This document shows, piece by piece, positions 34,067-46,379 of a DNA stretch of 64,000 nt. The stretch's first letter is position 1; each line of letters starts with the position of its first letter. Made by a program: the position numbers and the translations under genes. The stretch spans positions 1,426,001-1,490,000 of the forward strand of contig JARKIF010000002.1 in the NCBI GenBank assembly GCA_029378245.1. The letters run 5' to 3'. This DNA is from Roridomyces roridus. Lineage: Eukaryota > Basidiomycota > Agaricomycetes > Agaricales > Mycenaceae. The notes beneath the pieces are model-generated. The model was not told the DNA's origin. It worked only from the letters and a program-made list of their open reading frames with translations, and made no database searches.

Positions 34067-36503
34067 TCAGAGCCACGCCTCGGGCGCTTGACTGGCTGCC
34101 ACCCAAGGGGACACAGTGTCTTCAGCGGCGGCGCCTCCAAACTTGGCCTTCTTGCTTCGCGCCCGCTTCTTCGACTTGCCGTTTTCCTTCTCCCAACCAG
34201 ACTCGCCTGCGCTCCCATCCGTCTTCGAGCCCTCGCCCCGGCTGTCACTGCCCGCATCGAAATTCGCCATTGCGAAAGGCTGCTTGAGAAAGCCTTTGCT
34301 TCGAGCAGCGCCGCGTCTGGTCGCATCAGACTCGAGCGCACTAGGCGTTGGCACATGCGAACCAAAACCGTTGTTTCGACCAGGACTCGGCGTTCTCGTC
34401 ACGTGACGTCGACCGGTTTGGGAACGCGATTGGAAAGAGTCGGCAAGCGTATGCGAGGGCGGACGGGGAAGACGAAGCGCGGTGGACATCTTGGGCGGAG
34501 AAGGTGGGGGAGAGTAAGCCTCCATGTAGTGGCCAGACTCTTCCTCGGGAACGGAGGACAACCGACGCCGAAGGAGCCGGGCAAAAGGGATTGAACGCGG
34601 TTTGGGCGCACTACGATGGAGAACAGAAGGATCCGGGGACGTGGGAGATGATGGAGTAAGGAAGAAATTGCCGGAACGGCCACGAGATGAGGGTAACGGA
34701 GGCAAAGGACTATTCGGGGGTGGACCAGGCGGAGGCGGAGACATCTCAATGGCTGTTCTACGATACTGCACGGCAGGAGAGCTCATGTGAAGCTGATTGT
34801 GTAGGCCAAATTCATTCGAGCCCATGCTCGGATTCTGCATACGGTCAAAAACAAAGTTGCGCAACTGCTGGGAGCGGTCCACAGGAAACTGCTGCAGCTC
34901 GTGCACGAGCGGCTGCTGGGGAAGATTCGGCCGGTGCTTGGGAAGCAGGGCGTGCAAATCTAGGGGTGGGAAAGGGTCTGTATACGTTTGCAGATGGGGA
35001 GTCCACTGCGGTGAGGACGATCCTGGAGGAGTCGGAAGAGAGCTCTGCGCACGCTGCTGATACTGCTGAGCAATCTCGATCGCTGTCAAGCGTCGAGGGG
35101 GATTGATGGTGTGCGGGATACGAGGCTCAACAAAAATGCGAGGGAACTGGGGTGTCACTTGTTGGGAGGCTGGTACAAAAACGGGTGCTGACGGTTTGAG
35201 CGCATTCTGAGGCTTGGATCTGGGGGCAGCCTCGGTGGCACTGCTGCTGAGCTGACGTCGGAGGTTTTCCTGCCAATCGAATCCTCCTTGTCCGTCGTAC
35301 GCGTAAAGCTGATCTTGAATGGATCCTATCAAATCCTCACGTGTCTCAGACCACGTGTCTGGAAGCTGAGGGATATTCAAGCTGCCATCTTGTATTTGAG
35401 GTCTGAACGAATGCCGAGGACCAAGTGACTCCAAGGCCCGCTGATCCAGGAGCTGGTTTTTGACACTGGGTGCACAGTGCATGATGCGGGTCTTGCAAAA
35501 CCTGGGGCTGGTGACGAGTAGGGAATTGAGAAGTATCATGCTGCTGTAGACGTGGTGTGAAGGTTGTTTTGGGGGTTGGCTTGTGTGAGGTATGGGTAGA
35601 ATTGGCGCGCGAATGGGTGGGCTGCGTGCCACCATCTTCTATTCCGAGACCCCAAATCATCCGAGAAAGATCCTCCCCTTCGATGATAGTCCCTTCTGCA
35701 CCACTGGGATACTTCAAGACCGACTTGTTCGCTATATGAACTTGACTTACGAGGGGCAACGGGCATAAGGAAGGGACAAAGGACCGTGAAGGGCAGGAAT
35801 GGGTTTGGGTGGAGAACTGGCCCAAGAAATCCAATCTGAGATGAAACGAATCAGGTCGCTGGTCCGTGAGGGAAACAAGCGACGCACCACCATTATCGTC
35901 TTCATATGCAGCCTTTGCTTTCTGTCGAAGGAATGAAATGGGGACTTGTTTATCGTTGCCTATGATCATAACAGATTCCGGGGAAGAAGGCGGGGATGGC
36001 GTCTGAGGCACATCGGAAGAAGGAAACGAGCGACGAGGCCTGGATGACCCAGATCTATTATCTGAGAGGAAAGAAGTATCTGAGGACTCGTTGGTGTTAT
36101 CTGAGAAGGAAAGCGAGGCTCTTGGAAGCCCAGACAAGGAGACTCTGCGAATCTCAGGAGGAACGCGGGTGGAATGGGGAGGAGACGTCTCTGGGAGCGA
36201 CAAAACGCGTTGAGTGAGGCTCTGTATGTGGGAAGGGCGACTATAAGGTAGCTGGGGGTGGTGTTTGCGAGTAGGGGGAGAACGTGTCGGCCCTACTGCA
36301 TGGCCTGAGGAGCCACTGTACGCGTCAATAGTATGAGAATGGACAAATAGAGTGGATTTGGGAGGAGTAACGGGGACGGAAGTGTCGAAGACGCGAGGGT
36401 TCACTGGCTTAGTGGGATCTCGCGATAGTCGTCGAACGAGATCGGTCTGAACGCCGCGGTCGACGTATTCCTTTTGTCCGGTTGTAACTGTGGCTCGAAT
36501 CAT
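34067..36503 (-). CDS. Large Pro/Ser-rich protein of unknown function
   Basis: The start at 36503 gives MIRATVTTGQKEYVDRGVQT. The chain is long, basic and disordered, rich in Pro, Ser and Arg, with few ordered segments: VPISFLRQKAKAAYEDDNGG, ANKSVLKYPSGAEGTIIEGE, and LCTQCQ (a CxxC pair) followed by NQLLDQRALESLGPRHSF. It ends KSKKRARSKKAKFGG and EAWL at 34067. The two large open frames (36503-35346 and 35635-34067) join only if one base in the T5 run at 35456-35460 (A5 on the coding strand) is skipped, giving CTQCQNQLLDQRALE. I recognise no domain. It is divergent from U2SURP (135 bp apart), so it may share a promoter. Confidence 0.65.
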
Positions 36504-36638
36504 ATTCGAGACGCGACTCGAGGCGGTCGGGAGCTCGAGATGAGCGGGGAAGAAAGAGGTTCAGGAAGAGAGGGACTTTGTGGCTGTGTAGCGCGTCTGC
36601 TCACACACATCCTCCAGTCCTGCCTGTTTCTATACCCA
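36504..36638. promoter_or_regulatory. Very short divergent promoter region
   Basis: Only 135 bp separate the start codons of the Pro/Ser-rich gene (minus) and U2SURP (plus), so core promoters must overlap or extend into the 5' leaders. Confidence 0.4.
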
Positions 36639-39130
36639 ATGGACAAGGCCAGGGCGAAGCTAGTATCCAGCAAATTGGCCGCTTTCTTCGACAACGACGA
36701 CGACGAATCGTTCTCAGTGCGATCGACAGAGCCGCTCTCATCTTTAACACTTACCAATCGTTCGAGTAGCAAAAGACGGTGGACGATGCTAAGCTCTCTC
36801 AGTACTTGACAGCGGGCACTGTCCGCAAGTCCCGGAGAGAAAAGGAGCAGGAGGCTGCTGAGGCGAAGAAGCGTGAAGAGGAGGCCAGCGCCGCCAAGGC
36901 TTATGCAGAGTTCCTCGACGCTTTCGACACGGATGATACTGCCAAAAGGTCTGGCTCCAACTTCGTCAAGGCCGACTCGAAATCGGCCTATGTACCGACC
37001 ACCAAGAATCTCTCGGAGGGTACATCGAGGTCTGGTGGAAGAGCCAGGGTGAGCACTCTGCTCAATCTTTTCAATTTTTTAACTTTGCCAAGTCGCCTTC
37101 TCCAGCAGCGCCTCCTCGACCGAAAGGGAAGCGAGCCATGGATGCGTTCCTGGAAGAAATCAAAAGAGACCAGGCTGAACGAGAGGCCAAGTTCTCCCGA
37201 CATGGTATCCAATCTCACCCATGTTTTTCTTGTCTATCTAACGGCGTTGTTAGCCTCTGGCCATGGAAGATCCGTTACAGCATTAGCAGGTTGGTTCTAA
37301 TGGGCCTTCCCCAAGTCATCTGTTGACATCATCTCAGCGTACGAGGGCCAAAGTGGCAGCAAGGACCGAGGAGATCCCCAGGTGCGTGTCGCGCAGCCCC
37401 TGTGCGTTCCATATTAATGTTGTTTAGACCTCTAATATTTTCGTTGCCAATTTGCCTGCCCATGTCACGGAACAAAGTCTGGGTGTCTTTTTTGCACGCT
37501 GCGGGCCTGTTGGATCAGTACGTTTTGTCATTGACAGAGTGGTCAAATCTGAAAGGCATTGCTCAGGTCAAAATAATGTGGCCACGCTCCGATGCCGCTG
37601 GTGGACCGGGGGCAGATATGAACGCCAGACGTCCCAAAGGTTCAGGTCTCAGCGGCTTTGTATCTTTCATGAAGCGCAAAGATGCAGAGCAAGCTCTCCG
37701 TGAACTTGATGGGTTTGAATGGGGAGGGTCAGCGCTTAGAGTCGGGTGGAGCAAAGCCGTCCCTATAGCGCAGAAACCCATGTACGGTGAGATTATTTTC
37801 GCGCTCGTTGTTCTTATACCCATACACCGTAGTATCGGGGCTCGCTAAAACCAGCGAATCCGGCCAGCATAAACGTAGTAAGAGTCGTAGCCGGTCCGGT
37901 TCTCGAGAACGTCGCCATGGCCGTTCCTCTCGACGCTCTTGGAGTCGTAGCCAAAGTCGCAGTCGGAGCCGCTCTCGGCGTGATGATTCCCGCAGTCCTT
38001 CGCCCCGCCATCACCATATTCGAGACGAGGAAGAAGAAGTTGTCACGGATACATTTATCAGAGCGGTCGCAGCTGAAATCAAGGGCCATGGGGCCAAGTA
38101 TGAGCAGAACTTGCGAGAGCGCGAAGTGAACAACCCCAAGTTTGCCTTTTTATTTCGCAAAGACGTGAGTCGGTTTCCGAGGTCTCTTTCTGATCTCACA
38201 AGGAGCACAGCACCGGCGTCACGCTTTCTACCGGGGCTTAATTGAATCGGACTCGCCCCTTGAGCCAGAGTTCGATGATGATGTATGTACAACCTTCTGG
38301 ACGACGAACGTTTCTAATTGTTTCATCAGGGTTACAACTCTGTCTATTCCAGCGATTCTGCTGAGGATTCCGAGCGTGAAAAAGTGCGCAAAACTGCCTT
38401 GGGAAAATTGGCGCGAGGTCGATTCCAGGCCATGCTTCGAGCGCTATCAGGCAAAAGAGGAGAAATGGCAAGATGCATGGCTTTCAGTCTTGAACACGCG
38501 GAAGCTGCTCATGAGGTGGCCGAAATCATCATTGCGTCGCTGATGGTCGAAAGTACACCCGTCCCACGCAAAGTGGCTCGGCTACATCTCATTTGCGACA
38601 TTCTGCACAATTCTGCCGCCTCAGTGCCCAGTGCATGGAAATTCCGTCAGGAATTCCAAGCGCGGTTGGGAGTCGTGTTCGATCACCTCGCCAACATCTA
38701 CCACTCGTTCCCAGGCAGGATCACAGCCGAGACCTTCAAGAAACAAATCACCGCTGTGGTCGACATCTGGGAAGACTGGATCGTATTCCCACCAGACTTT
38801 ACTACTGAACTACGGACGAGGTTGGAGGGTGTGAGTGTAGAAGAGAAGGCGGAAGAAGAACCCGAGATTGTCCAGCCCGAGACAGTCGTGGCGCCGTCCC
38901 GATTCAAGACCAGTACATTCAAGCTGGCTACTGATCCGTTCGTGGCTCCGGACCCGGATATCGACGGCGCGCCAGTGGATGATGTCGACGGTTCACCCAT
39001 GGACGACGTGGATGTTGATGGAGAGCCCTTGGATGAAGACATTGACGGTTCACCAATGGAGGATGTGGACGGCGTGCCGATGGACGATGAGGATGACCTG
39101 GACGGTGTACCAATGCAAGTCGAAGATTGA
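36639..39130 (+). CDS. U2 snRNP-associated SURP protein (SR140/U2SURP)
   Basis: Exon 1 (36639-36714, MDKARAKLVSSKLAAFF) is joined by an intron to TVDDAKLSQYLTAGTVRKSR. Domain order: charged coiled region (EKEQEAAEAKKREEEASAA), RRM (TSNIFVANLPAHVTEQSLGV; GLSGFVSFMKRKDAEQALRE), an RS-like linker (SRSRSGSRERRHGRSSRRSW), SURP/SWAP module (FIRAVAAEIKGHGAKYEQNL; NPKFAFLF), and a CID domain (AHEVAEIIIASLMVESTPVP; ARLHLICDILHNSA). This order, RRM-SURP-CID, is specific to SR140/U2SURP, a U2 snRNP-associated splicing factor. The C-terminus is an acidic repeat array (DGxPMDDVD-type) ending at 39130. The gene has many introns; some edges are approximate. Confidence 0.92.
38959..39127 (+). repeat. Coding tandem array of acidic DGxPxDD units in the U2SURP tail
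   Basis: About seven imperfect units of 5-9 codons (DGAPVDDV, DGSPMDDV, DGEPLDED, DGSPMEDV, DGVPMDDED, DGVPMQVED) make up the end of the protein. The DNA shows matching gga/gac-rich imperfect repeats. Such arrays vary in length between strains. Confidence 0.75.
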
Positions 39131-39211
39131 AAAATGTTCCGATTCGTACGATATATGATAGCGGTTTATGTACAAAGCAATAATAATCCGTCGTATATTA
39201 GCACGTTAAAT

Positions 39212-42200
39212 TCAGTCCTCGTGCGTGCGGCGGGGGCGACCGCCGGGCGCAGAGGTCATGCGGAGAATGGCATCTTTAGCAGCCAAAATATCCTTCTCGC
39301 TCCCTGGAATCTGTTTAGCAAAGTCGTTCCACTCATGAAAACTGTGGACATACCGATGATAACAATGGTGCTATTCTCGCGGCTAACGGTGATGTCTGCG
39401 CCAGTCTCGTTACGAAGACGCGCAACATTCGCGCCCTTAGAGCCAACAATGCGGGGGAACGTGGAACGGTCGGGCAACGTTAGGAAGCCCACATGGGACA
39501 TGCGTTCAGCGTGCTCAATGGCCTCCTTGAGCTGCTTCTGTGCGCGGTCCAACCCAGCCTGGTCCTTGGCCTTCAAAGTCCAAGTTGAGTCGCCTTGCTC
39601 AGCGTCCTGGTAGTTGGCAGTGACTTCCCACTTGAACGGCGGCTCTTCCTCGGGCTCATCAATGCGAGCAGAACCGTTGCCCTCGGCGGGAGTCGGCTGA
39701 AGAGGAACAGCGGACTTCTGTGGCAAAGCAGAGTGATCGACCTGAACGCCATAGGCCCTGAGCGAGCGGAAAAAGCCTGGTTATTCTATCAATTCCAATT
39801 CCATGTTTTCGCCACGATCCACTTACCGCCCTGCTGAGAGATGACGTGGTGGAATTTGACGGGCACAGTAACGGTGCTCGAGGGTCCCTCCACAGCAGCC
39901 GGTTTGACCGAGTCCTGTTTAGTGATGTCGTCAGAAAAAATCGCTAGAACAACACAAGCCACTAACCTTGAGCTCAGCCAAAGCCTTTTCGCAGGCAGCA
40001 CGTGAACCCGAGACTTTGACAATGTTTGCAGCGTCCACGTCCTTCAAGTCCGCCGCGTTCTCAGCCTCGCCCACTTGACCATATGAGCGCGAGCCGGGGA
40101 ACTGGACTTGCACGCCTGTGCGGTTCTGCAAGTCATTGAGGTGCTGACCACCACGCCCGATCAGAGCACGGTGCTGAGCCGCAGGAATGTCGATAGCCAC
40201 AACAACACGGTCGCGCATAGCAGCAGCCAGCTTCTCGAGCTCGGCCTTGAGTTTCGCCACGAGCTTGGGCTCTCCACGGAGGCGGACCTCGTCGATCGCA
40301 GCATCACCCGGACGGGGGCTGTCATTTGATCAGTTCAGGCTACCGGCGGCTCAAAGTCAACGTACAATCTGATCAGACCAGCCTGCAACTTGGGATCCTC
40401 GGGGCCACCGCAGTTCTTGACGAGCTCCTTCAAGCCCTGTCCACCAGCACCAATCAAGGTGCGGTGGAACTTGCTCTCGATCACGACCGTCGCCGAGGTC
40501 TCCTCCGTAACCTGGTCCGCAATAGCCATGATCGCAGCCTTGGCAGCAGCGACAGCCTTCTTGGTTCCGCGAACACTGATGTTGGTCAACGAAGAATCGT
40601 CCGATGCCTTGTCCACGTCGATTTGGGCGTCCGTCTCGTCCTTGATCTCGTTGATGGAAGCACCGCCCCGGCCGAGAATCCGCGCGACGGCCCGATTCGG
40701 CACAGTGAATTTGAGAATGTTATTGGACTCCTTCTCAAACTCGACAGCCTCGAGCAGTTCAGATTTGGCCCCGGCGACACCCTTCTTGCCACCCTTGACA
40801 AGAACCTCGTCCGCCTTGAGAGCCTCACGCGTTTTGCCCTCGCCATTCTCCGCCGACTGGCGAGGGAAGGTGATTTTGACGCCGTACTTCTCCTCCAACC
40901 GAATGGCATACTTGCCACTCTGTCCGATGAGCGAGGAGTGGTACTGGCTGGGAATCTTGAGCACCTCGGAGGTCTCGTCGGCCTGTTTTGGACATTGGAA
41001 AAATTCTCGCGTGCTGTTCAGGTTTACTTACGAGCCTCTCGATTTGCGCCAAGATCCGCTTTTTCGCCTCTTCGACGTTTTCTTTCCTGCCGGTGATCTA
41101 GAAGGATAATGAACAATAAATACATATATAGGGAATGGATACTTACTTTGACCTTGGATTTTTGGTGGGCGGCCTTCTTCTTCTTGCCGCCGTCCTTCTC
41201 CTTCTCGTCCACTTCATCCGAGACATCGACCTTGACACCGAGCTGGTCCCGAAGCTTGTTCACGCCGGCACCCTGAGCCCCAACGATACGGCCAACGTAC
41301 TCCCGTTCAATGTCGAATTCCGTAGACTAACAAAGATCGGTAAAGCCCAGAAATAATGTTTGGTTCACTCACGTAGCTGTTCACAATCTCGTCGTTCTTG
41401 GCGCTCTCGACGATGGTCAGGATCTCCTTGACAACCCGGTCGACGTCGGTGCTTGCGCCGCGGATAGCAATGACATCCTCTCCCGAGGGGTCTGCAGCCT
41501 CGGCGCCGACCTTGATGGAGAGCGTCTTGTCCTCGCCGATGATAGCGTTGAGAGTGGTTCGGCCCTTGCCCAGAACAGCCTCGTGCCAGCGCTTTTCTAC
41601 AGAAATGGTCTGGCTCTTGACATCCGCGGCGTCCTTTGCGAGCTTGAGGATTTCCTTGGCGACGTCCTCGAGATGCTTGGTCTTCTCATCGGGGGAGGGC
41701 GATGCGTTGGCAGAAAAAGGATCGTAGACCAGTAGAACCGTTGACTGCTCAGCAGCCTCAAGCGGGAAGATCGCCAGGACGTTGTGCGCATCGTGGAGCT
41801 GCTTCAGCCTGTGCATTGATATTTAAGACGTGAAAATGAAATGAAGGACAAGACGTACTTCTTCGCGTGCTTGCCCGTGATGAAGCGATGCAGAAGCCAG
41901 TCAACCTGGATTTCCTGGGTGGCACCAAGAAGCTTGCCCATGAGTTCCGAAACCTTGCGTACAACACTGTCGACGTCGGCCTTGTTTCCAATGATGTCAA
42001 TGTTCAGGATGGACGCCTTCTCCACAACGCTGGGCTCGGGCGCATACACAGCGACTCCAGGGTGGCCATTAATGAGGGTCCTGGGGTATCCGATGTGAGT
42101 CATGTACGTGAGCATCTGCTTTGAGACCGCAATGGGGCCGGGAAGTGGAAATTCGTGGATGTGCTGCGAGTTGGCCTGTGCCATAACCGCCGAAAGACCG

Positions 42201-43385
42201 TTGGGCAGGTCGTTACTCTGACCCCAGATGGTGACCTCGTCACTGGATTCGTCTGCCTTGGCAACAATGACCACGCATTGGGCTTTGGTCACAATCTCAT
42301 CAACGGCTTTGCCCGTGAGAAGACGGTGTTGGCGCTTTGGAATGGAAATCTTGAGGGAAGTGAGATTGTTAGTGTAGTGCTCGATCGTGCTCTTGATCGA
42401 GTCGATTACACGAACAACAGCCTCCCGATCACCTGCAACAGTAATCTCGCGCCCAGGAGCATTCAAACTGAGCTCGACCGAGTCGGGACCGGCAGCAGCT
42501 TGGAACACAGATTTGCGGGCCACGACAAAAGGAAGAATGTGGGCAGGGATGTCCCGGACACGTTGGGTCGTCTTGGACGTCTTGGACGAGATGATCTGGT
42601 TGAGCAGCGCCTGGGCCTCGAGAGCGAGAGGTTGAGGGCCACTCAGAGTGACGGGAACGGTCATTTCCTCCTCCTCATCATCCTGGCCAGTATGGCCATT
42701 GCCATTGGGAACGACAGTGTTCCGGGGAGGGATATCCACGCGAACGCCGGTTTGGTCACGGATTTGCTTGAGCGTAGCACCTGGAGAAATGAGCAAACGA
42801 CGATGGATGAAAGGCCAGCGAACCTTTAGGTCCAATGATGGTCGCAATGGTGGAAACCGGGGCATTGATAATAAGGGTGACCTGGCGAATGGAATGAGAG
42901 AAGTGCAAGCGGGTAATGTCGGAGTGACATACCTGCGGGCTGAGAAGAGCCTGGAGACTCTTCTTGGCCTTTTCAAGTTCCTTCTGGGTGTCGGCCTTGA
43001 TGTGGAAAGTGGTCTGACCAGTCTTCTGGTTGGCGGAACCTTCGAGCTTGACTTTGTACTTTGCGATGACCTGCTTCATGACCTCACCGAGAGTGGCGTG
43101 CTTGCCATCTTTTCCGGTGTTGGAGAGGTCAATGCGGCCAATGGTGAATGTGTCCGCAAAGACGGGGGTCTGCTTGCGAGCGGCAGCCCAGGCAGTCTTG
43201 GGCGCAGCCACGGCAGCCGGGGCAGCCGAGGCAAGAGAAGGGAATGCCGACTGGGACTCGGTGTCGAGCTCCTGGACCGACTGGGTACGGGCCTTTGGCT
43301 GAGGAGACTCGACGAGACTTGGGAAAGGGTCGGGGGCACCCTCGAGGTTGTGCTTGCGCTGGAGGTCTGCGGCTGAGAAGGCCAT
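39212..43385 (-). CDS. scp160: Vigilin/SCP160-type multi-KH RNA-binding protein
   Basis: The start at 43385 gives MAFSAADLQRKHNLEGAPDP. A chain of KH domains follows, with typical I-I-G-x-x-G loops in intact or degenerate form: VSTIATIIGPKGS, FHRTLIGAGGQGLKELV, NRAVARILGRGGASINEIKD, YHSSLIGQSGKYAIRLEE, QHRALIGRGGQHLNDLQN, FPRIVGSKGANVARLRNE. I count roughly a dozen KH units over about 1250 residues; some (KRQHRLLTGKAVDEIVTKAQ) have lost the GxxG and probably do not bind RNA. It ends GRPRRTHED with stop at 39212-39214. Vigilins associate with ribosomes and membrane-bound messengers at the ER. About nine short introns are present. Confidence 0.93.
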
Positions 43386-43562
43386 TGCAGAGTGGGGGTG
43401 TCCGATATACGATGAGCCTTTGACGAGAGAAAGACCTAGGACGATTCAGAGGAATCGACCAGCGAGAATAGACCGGTGGAAGAGAGAGACAGAGTTGTTT
43501 TGATCCCGTCTCAGCCGCCACGTATATTTTACAGCACCATTTTTACATACTCAGTTATTCAT

Positions 43563-44376
43563 TCAAATTTTTGCTATTAAGAGATTCCTGATGATTTCTC
43601 TACCAGTAATTCGGACTGTACGGTATAGTGTTGGGAAGTCAAGAGTCGAGGTGAAGGTATCCAAGAAGCCAAACGGCAGCATCAATGGAATCCAGCCTGT
43701 ATTTCATGAGCTTGAGCAGTTTGAGAACAGTAAAAGCACGTACCCCGCGCGTATTCAAGCGCAAAGCAACCTTCGTGCATTTTGTATTGCTTAACGGCCC
43801 CTCTCGGGAGGAAGTGGACCATCCCGGGCGTGTAACGCTCCATCTGAAGCGCACCGGGGCGGAACGCCCACTCTTCACCAACCAAGATATGGAAATAGTC
43901 GTCAGCCGTGTGCACCCCCGAGTGTCCCTCGGTCCCAAGAGGCGTTCCAAAGATAATGAGGTATTCGGTGATGCTGGCGTGGATGAGGTACATGGCACCC
44001 ATCGCACCGCCAGCATTGTTGAACATCCATTCGCCCGAGTCGACATTGAGCTTGATTTGGTTCGACGGATAGGTCAGGGTGAGGTTGGTCACAATATGTT
44101 GGATCATCCCAGCGGTGTCGTCTGGTGAAGCAGCGATGGCGGCCTTTGCGAGCTGGTGCAAATGCTCGCGGTCAAAGACATAGAACCGTTCCTGGACAAA
44201 TTAAATAACGCGTCTACGAACAAACCGGCGCGGAAAGTACACACCCGTATCGCGTCCAAGAAACTGCCAATGGCGACCACGAGCAGGAGAATTACGACGC
44301 GGGGAGCCCACTTGTTGAGAAGATTTTGCGGAGGCTCCACCTTTGGACGCGCGTTCGTCTTTTTGCCAGTAGCCAT
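43563..44376 (-). CDS. erg2: Sterol C8-isomerase ERG2 (sigma-1-receptor family)
   Basis: Exon 1 ([20 protein letters not shown], then helix [18 protein letters not shown]) is a short cytosolic segment followed by one membrane anchor. The core contains [90 protein letters not shown] and [20 protein letters not shown], all hallmarks of ERG2. The protein ends [14 protein letters not shown] with stop at 43563. It moves the C8 double bond in ergosterol synthesis at the ER membrane. Introns follow LDAIR and ALEYARG. Length (about 220 aa) is normal. Confidence 0.95.
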
Positions 44377-45134
44377 GGTGGTCGAAGTTGTCGCACCATA
44401 TTTTTTGAATTTATGTGGATTGACAATCTGTCAGCGTAAACATGGACTCGTAAGCCCACAGCCAAGCCCCTCCAAGCCTCTCTAAGCCCGCGAAGTTGCG
44501 GTCCGACCCTTTCCTATATATGAGGAAATGGAAACGAACAGTAGAAACACACCTGCTCTCCAGCGAATGCAAGCCAACTTTGAGCTTGTGCCGCTTGAGC
44601 CGCAGAGAGGCTGTTGGGTGCTGGATCTTGTTAACCAGAGGCGACAGCAACATTCGAGTCAACCATGACTTTGAGCGAAGCTCTGGTTGATCGTAAAGCA
44701 ATCCAGATGACAATGCAGAGAAACTTGGGTTGAGGGCCTCATGAACTTACATACCTCTTCCAGATCTGCGGTAGCCCAGCAGTAACCCGAGAAACCCGTC
44801 CAAATCTGCCGAGAGTTTCGCCCGAGACTGCCGCCCCTCCGTTTCCGCTTCCCAAACATCCGTTCGCTCAGAATGCGACAAGAGTGCCCGATGAGTGAGG
44901 AAATGGCGGAAAGGAGTTGTGGAGTGCTCCAGCCTAGGTCAGCGACTTCGCGCAACGACTTTCCCGAGCTTGGACCTGGGTTCTGGCTCCAATAGCCCTG
45001 AATCGACCATGGAAGGAGTGATGTATTGAGTTGAAAGATCAAGGGATTGAGCGGCAGCCGAGTCGGGGACTCGAGGAATGTCCAGACCGTTTTGCCAGGG
45101 TCTGGAGAAAGGGTCGCAAAAGCGCAGATATTTA
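44377..45134. other. Upstream of ERG2; possible remnant coding sequence on minus strand
   Basis: Besides the ERG2 promoter, the minus-strand sequence at about 45110-44750 reads as a possible exon pair (PFSRPWQNGLDIPRVPDSAA; WSTPQLLSAISSLIGHSCRI; RKRRGGSLGRNSRQIWTGFS). No family is recognised. It stops at the border of the long-TIR transposon at 45135, so it may be the 3' part of a gene cut by that insertion. This is weak evidence. Confidence 0.25.
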
Positions 45135-46359
45135 TACACGGCAGATAAAGAGTTGTCACTTTTTCTTTGTGGTGCATCTGTCACTTTTTTCAGCCTCGAA
45201 AAAAGGGACACATCCCCTTTGTCGTTCCTTTGTGCTACATCAGCGAAACTGAATCCATCTGGCGCATCTGGCGAGCTCTGGCAGCATCTGATCCGTCTGG
45301 TTGACATGGCACCCGAGCTGCCGAAAATGATTTTGACAGTCTTGACAGAAATTCCTCTGTGTCAAGCTGTGTGATCGTTGTGCACTTTGAGAGTCATCGA
45401 GTAGGTCCTCTGGCTCGCTTCCTTGAGGTGGCTTGAAGCCACGGAAGGAATCAAAACGACAAGTCCGAACGCACGGGGTCCGGAAGTCTGAAGATCAGTG
45501 TCCGATCAACAATTGCGCCCTTGTCTTCTTCCCTCATCTTCCTTCCCTCTCTCCCCTCGCGCGACGATGCCAACCCTTCAATTTCTCCTCAATGCCTGTG
45601 TCTCGACGCCTTCGATACTCAAGACAACTTGAAGACCTCTTGGATCCATTCTGCCGCACTTGATACCTCTCGATGACTTGGCTCCCATCTTAGAAACTCT
45701 GCGTCACATCCTGAAGTCCTCCCCTTTGGTTTTCAAGATACACACAAGAACTCCTTTCTGGTCTCTGGCCTTCGAAGCAGCTGCTCAAGCCACGGGCGCT
45801 AACGTCGGACCACTTGGCTCAGAGGACCGTCGGAAGGGTAGGCAGCGTCGAAGGAGAAGTGAGGCGGGTGAAGGGTGAGTCCACTAGTTCATTACCGTTC
45901 CGGCTTCTCACACCCGTGCTCATGTAGCACGTCATATCATCTCACGCCCCGTCAGGATCGTTTCGAGCCCTCGCGCTGCCTTCCTCCTCCCTTCTCATGC
46001 CCGCAGTGCCTCACGCGATCCTTTCCGTCTTGCTCGGCAAACGCGAGAGTGACGCCGTTGGCGCCGTTCCTTGTAATCCGTGTACAATTCCAAAATTTAA
46101 TAGCTTGTGATACTCCGCCATTAGTGTATATGTGTCGCCAGCATTGATTCTGGCGCCAGGCGTGTCATTATGCTGCCATATGCAGTTCTGGCGGTCTGGC
46201 GTCTCTGGTTGATCTGCTGCCAGATGAGCCAGATCGTTTTAGTTTTGCTGATGTATTTTAGAACAAAGGAACGACAAAGGAGAGTGCAACATGACAAGTG
46301 CTGGAAAAAAAGGGACAGTTGCACCAAAATGAAAAGTGACAACTGATTATCCGCCGTGT
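45135..46359. mobile_element. Non-autonomous DNA transposon with long terminal inverted repeats
   Basis: The left end (acacggcagataaagagtt, from 45136) is the inverted copy of the right end (ends gccgtgt at 46359; read from the other strand acacggcggataatcagtt). Similarity continues inward through gttgtcactttt, ggtgcatctgtc/ggtgcaactgtc, a poly-A/T-flanked ggga motif, ccctttgtcgttcctttgt and atctggc blocks, for roughly 150-170 bp on each side. Candidate TA target duplications flank it (45133-45134 and 46360-46361). The 0.9-kb interior shows no transposase, so this is a deletion derivative or MITE-like element. Superfamily is unassigned; a TA target would suit Tc1/mariner-like elements. Confidence 0.7.
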
Positions 46360-46379
46360 TACTGAGGGCGTTGAGATCT

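Noticed and set aside
34067..35635. Taking the 522-codon open frame as a complete gene
   Set aside because: Its first about 50 residues are out of frame with the upstream coding sequence, which continues to 36503 after a one-base correction.
40326..41096. Long plus-strand open frames of up to 256 codons inside the vigilin gene
   Set aside because: They are antisense shadows of the KH-domain exons. GC-biased codon use in the real gene keeps the reverse frames open.
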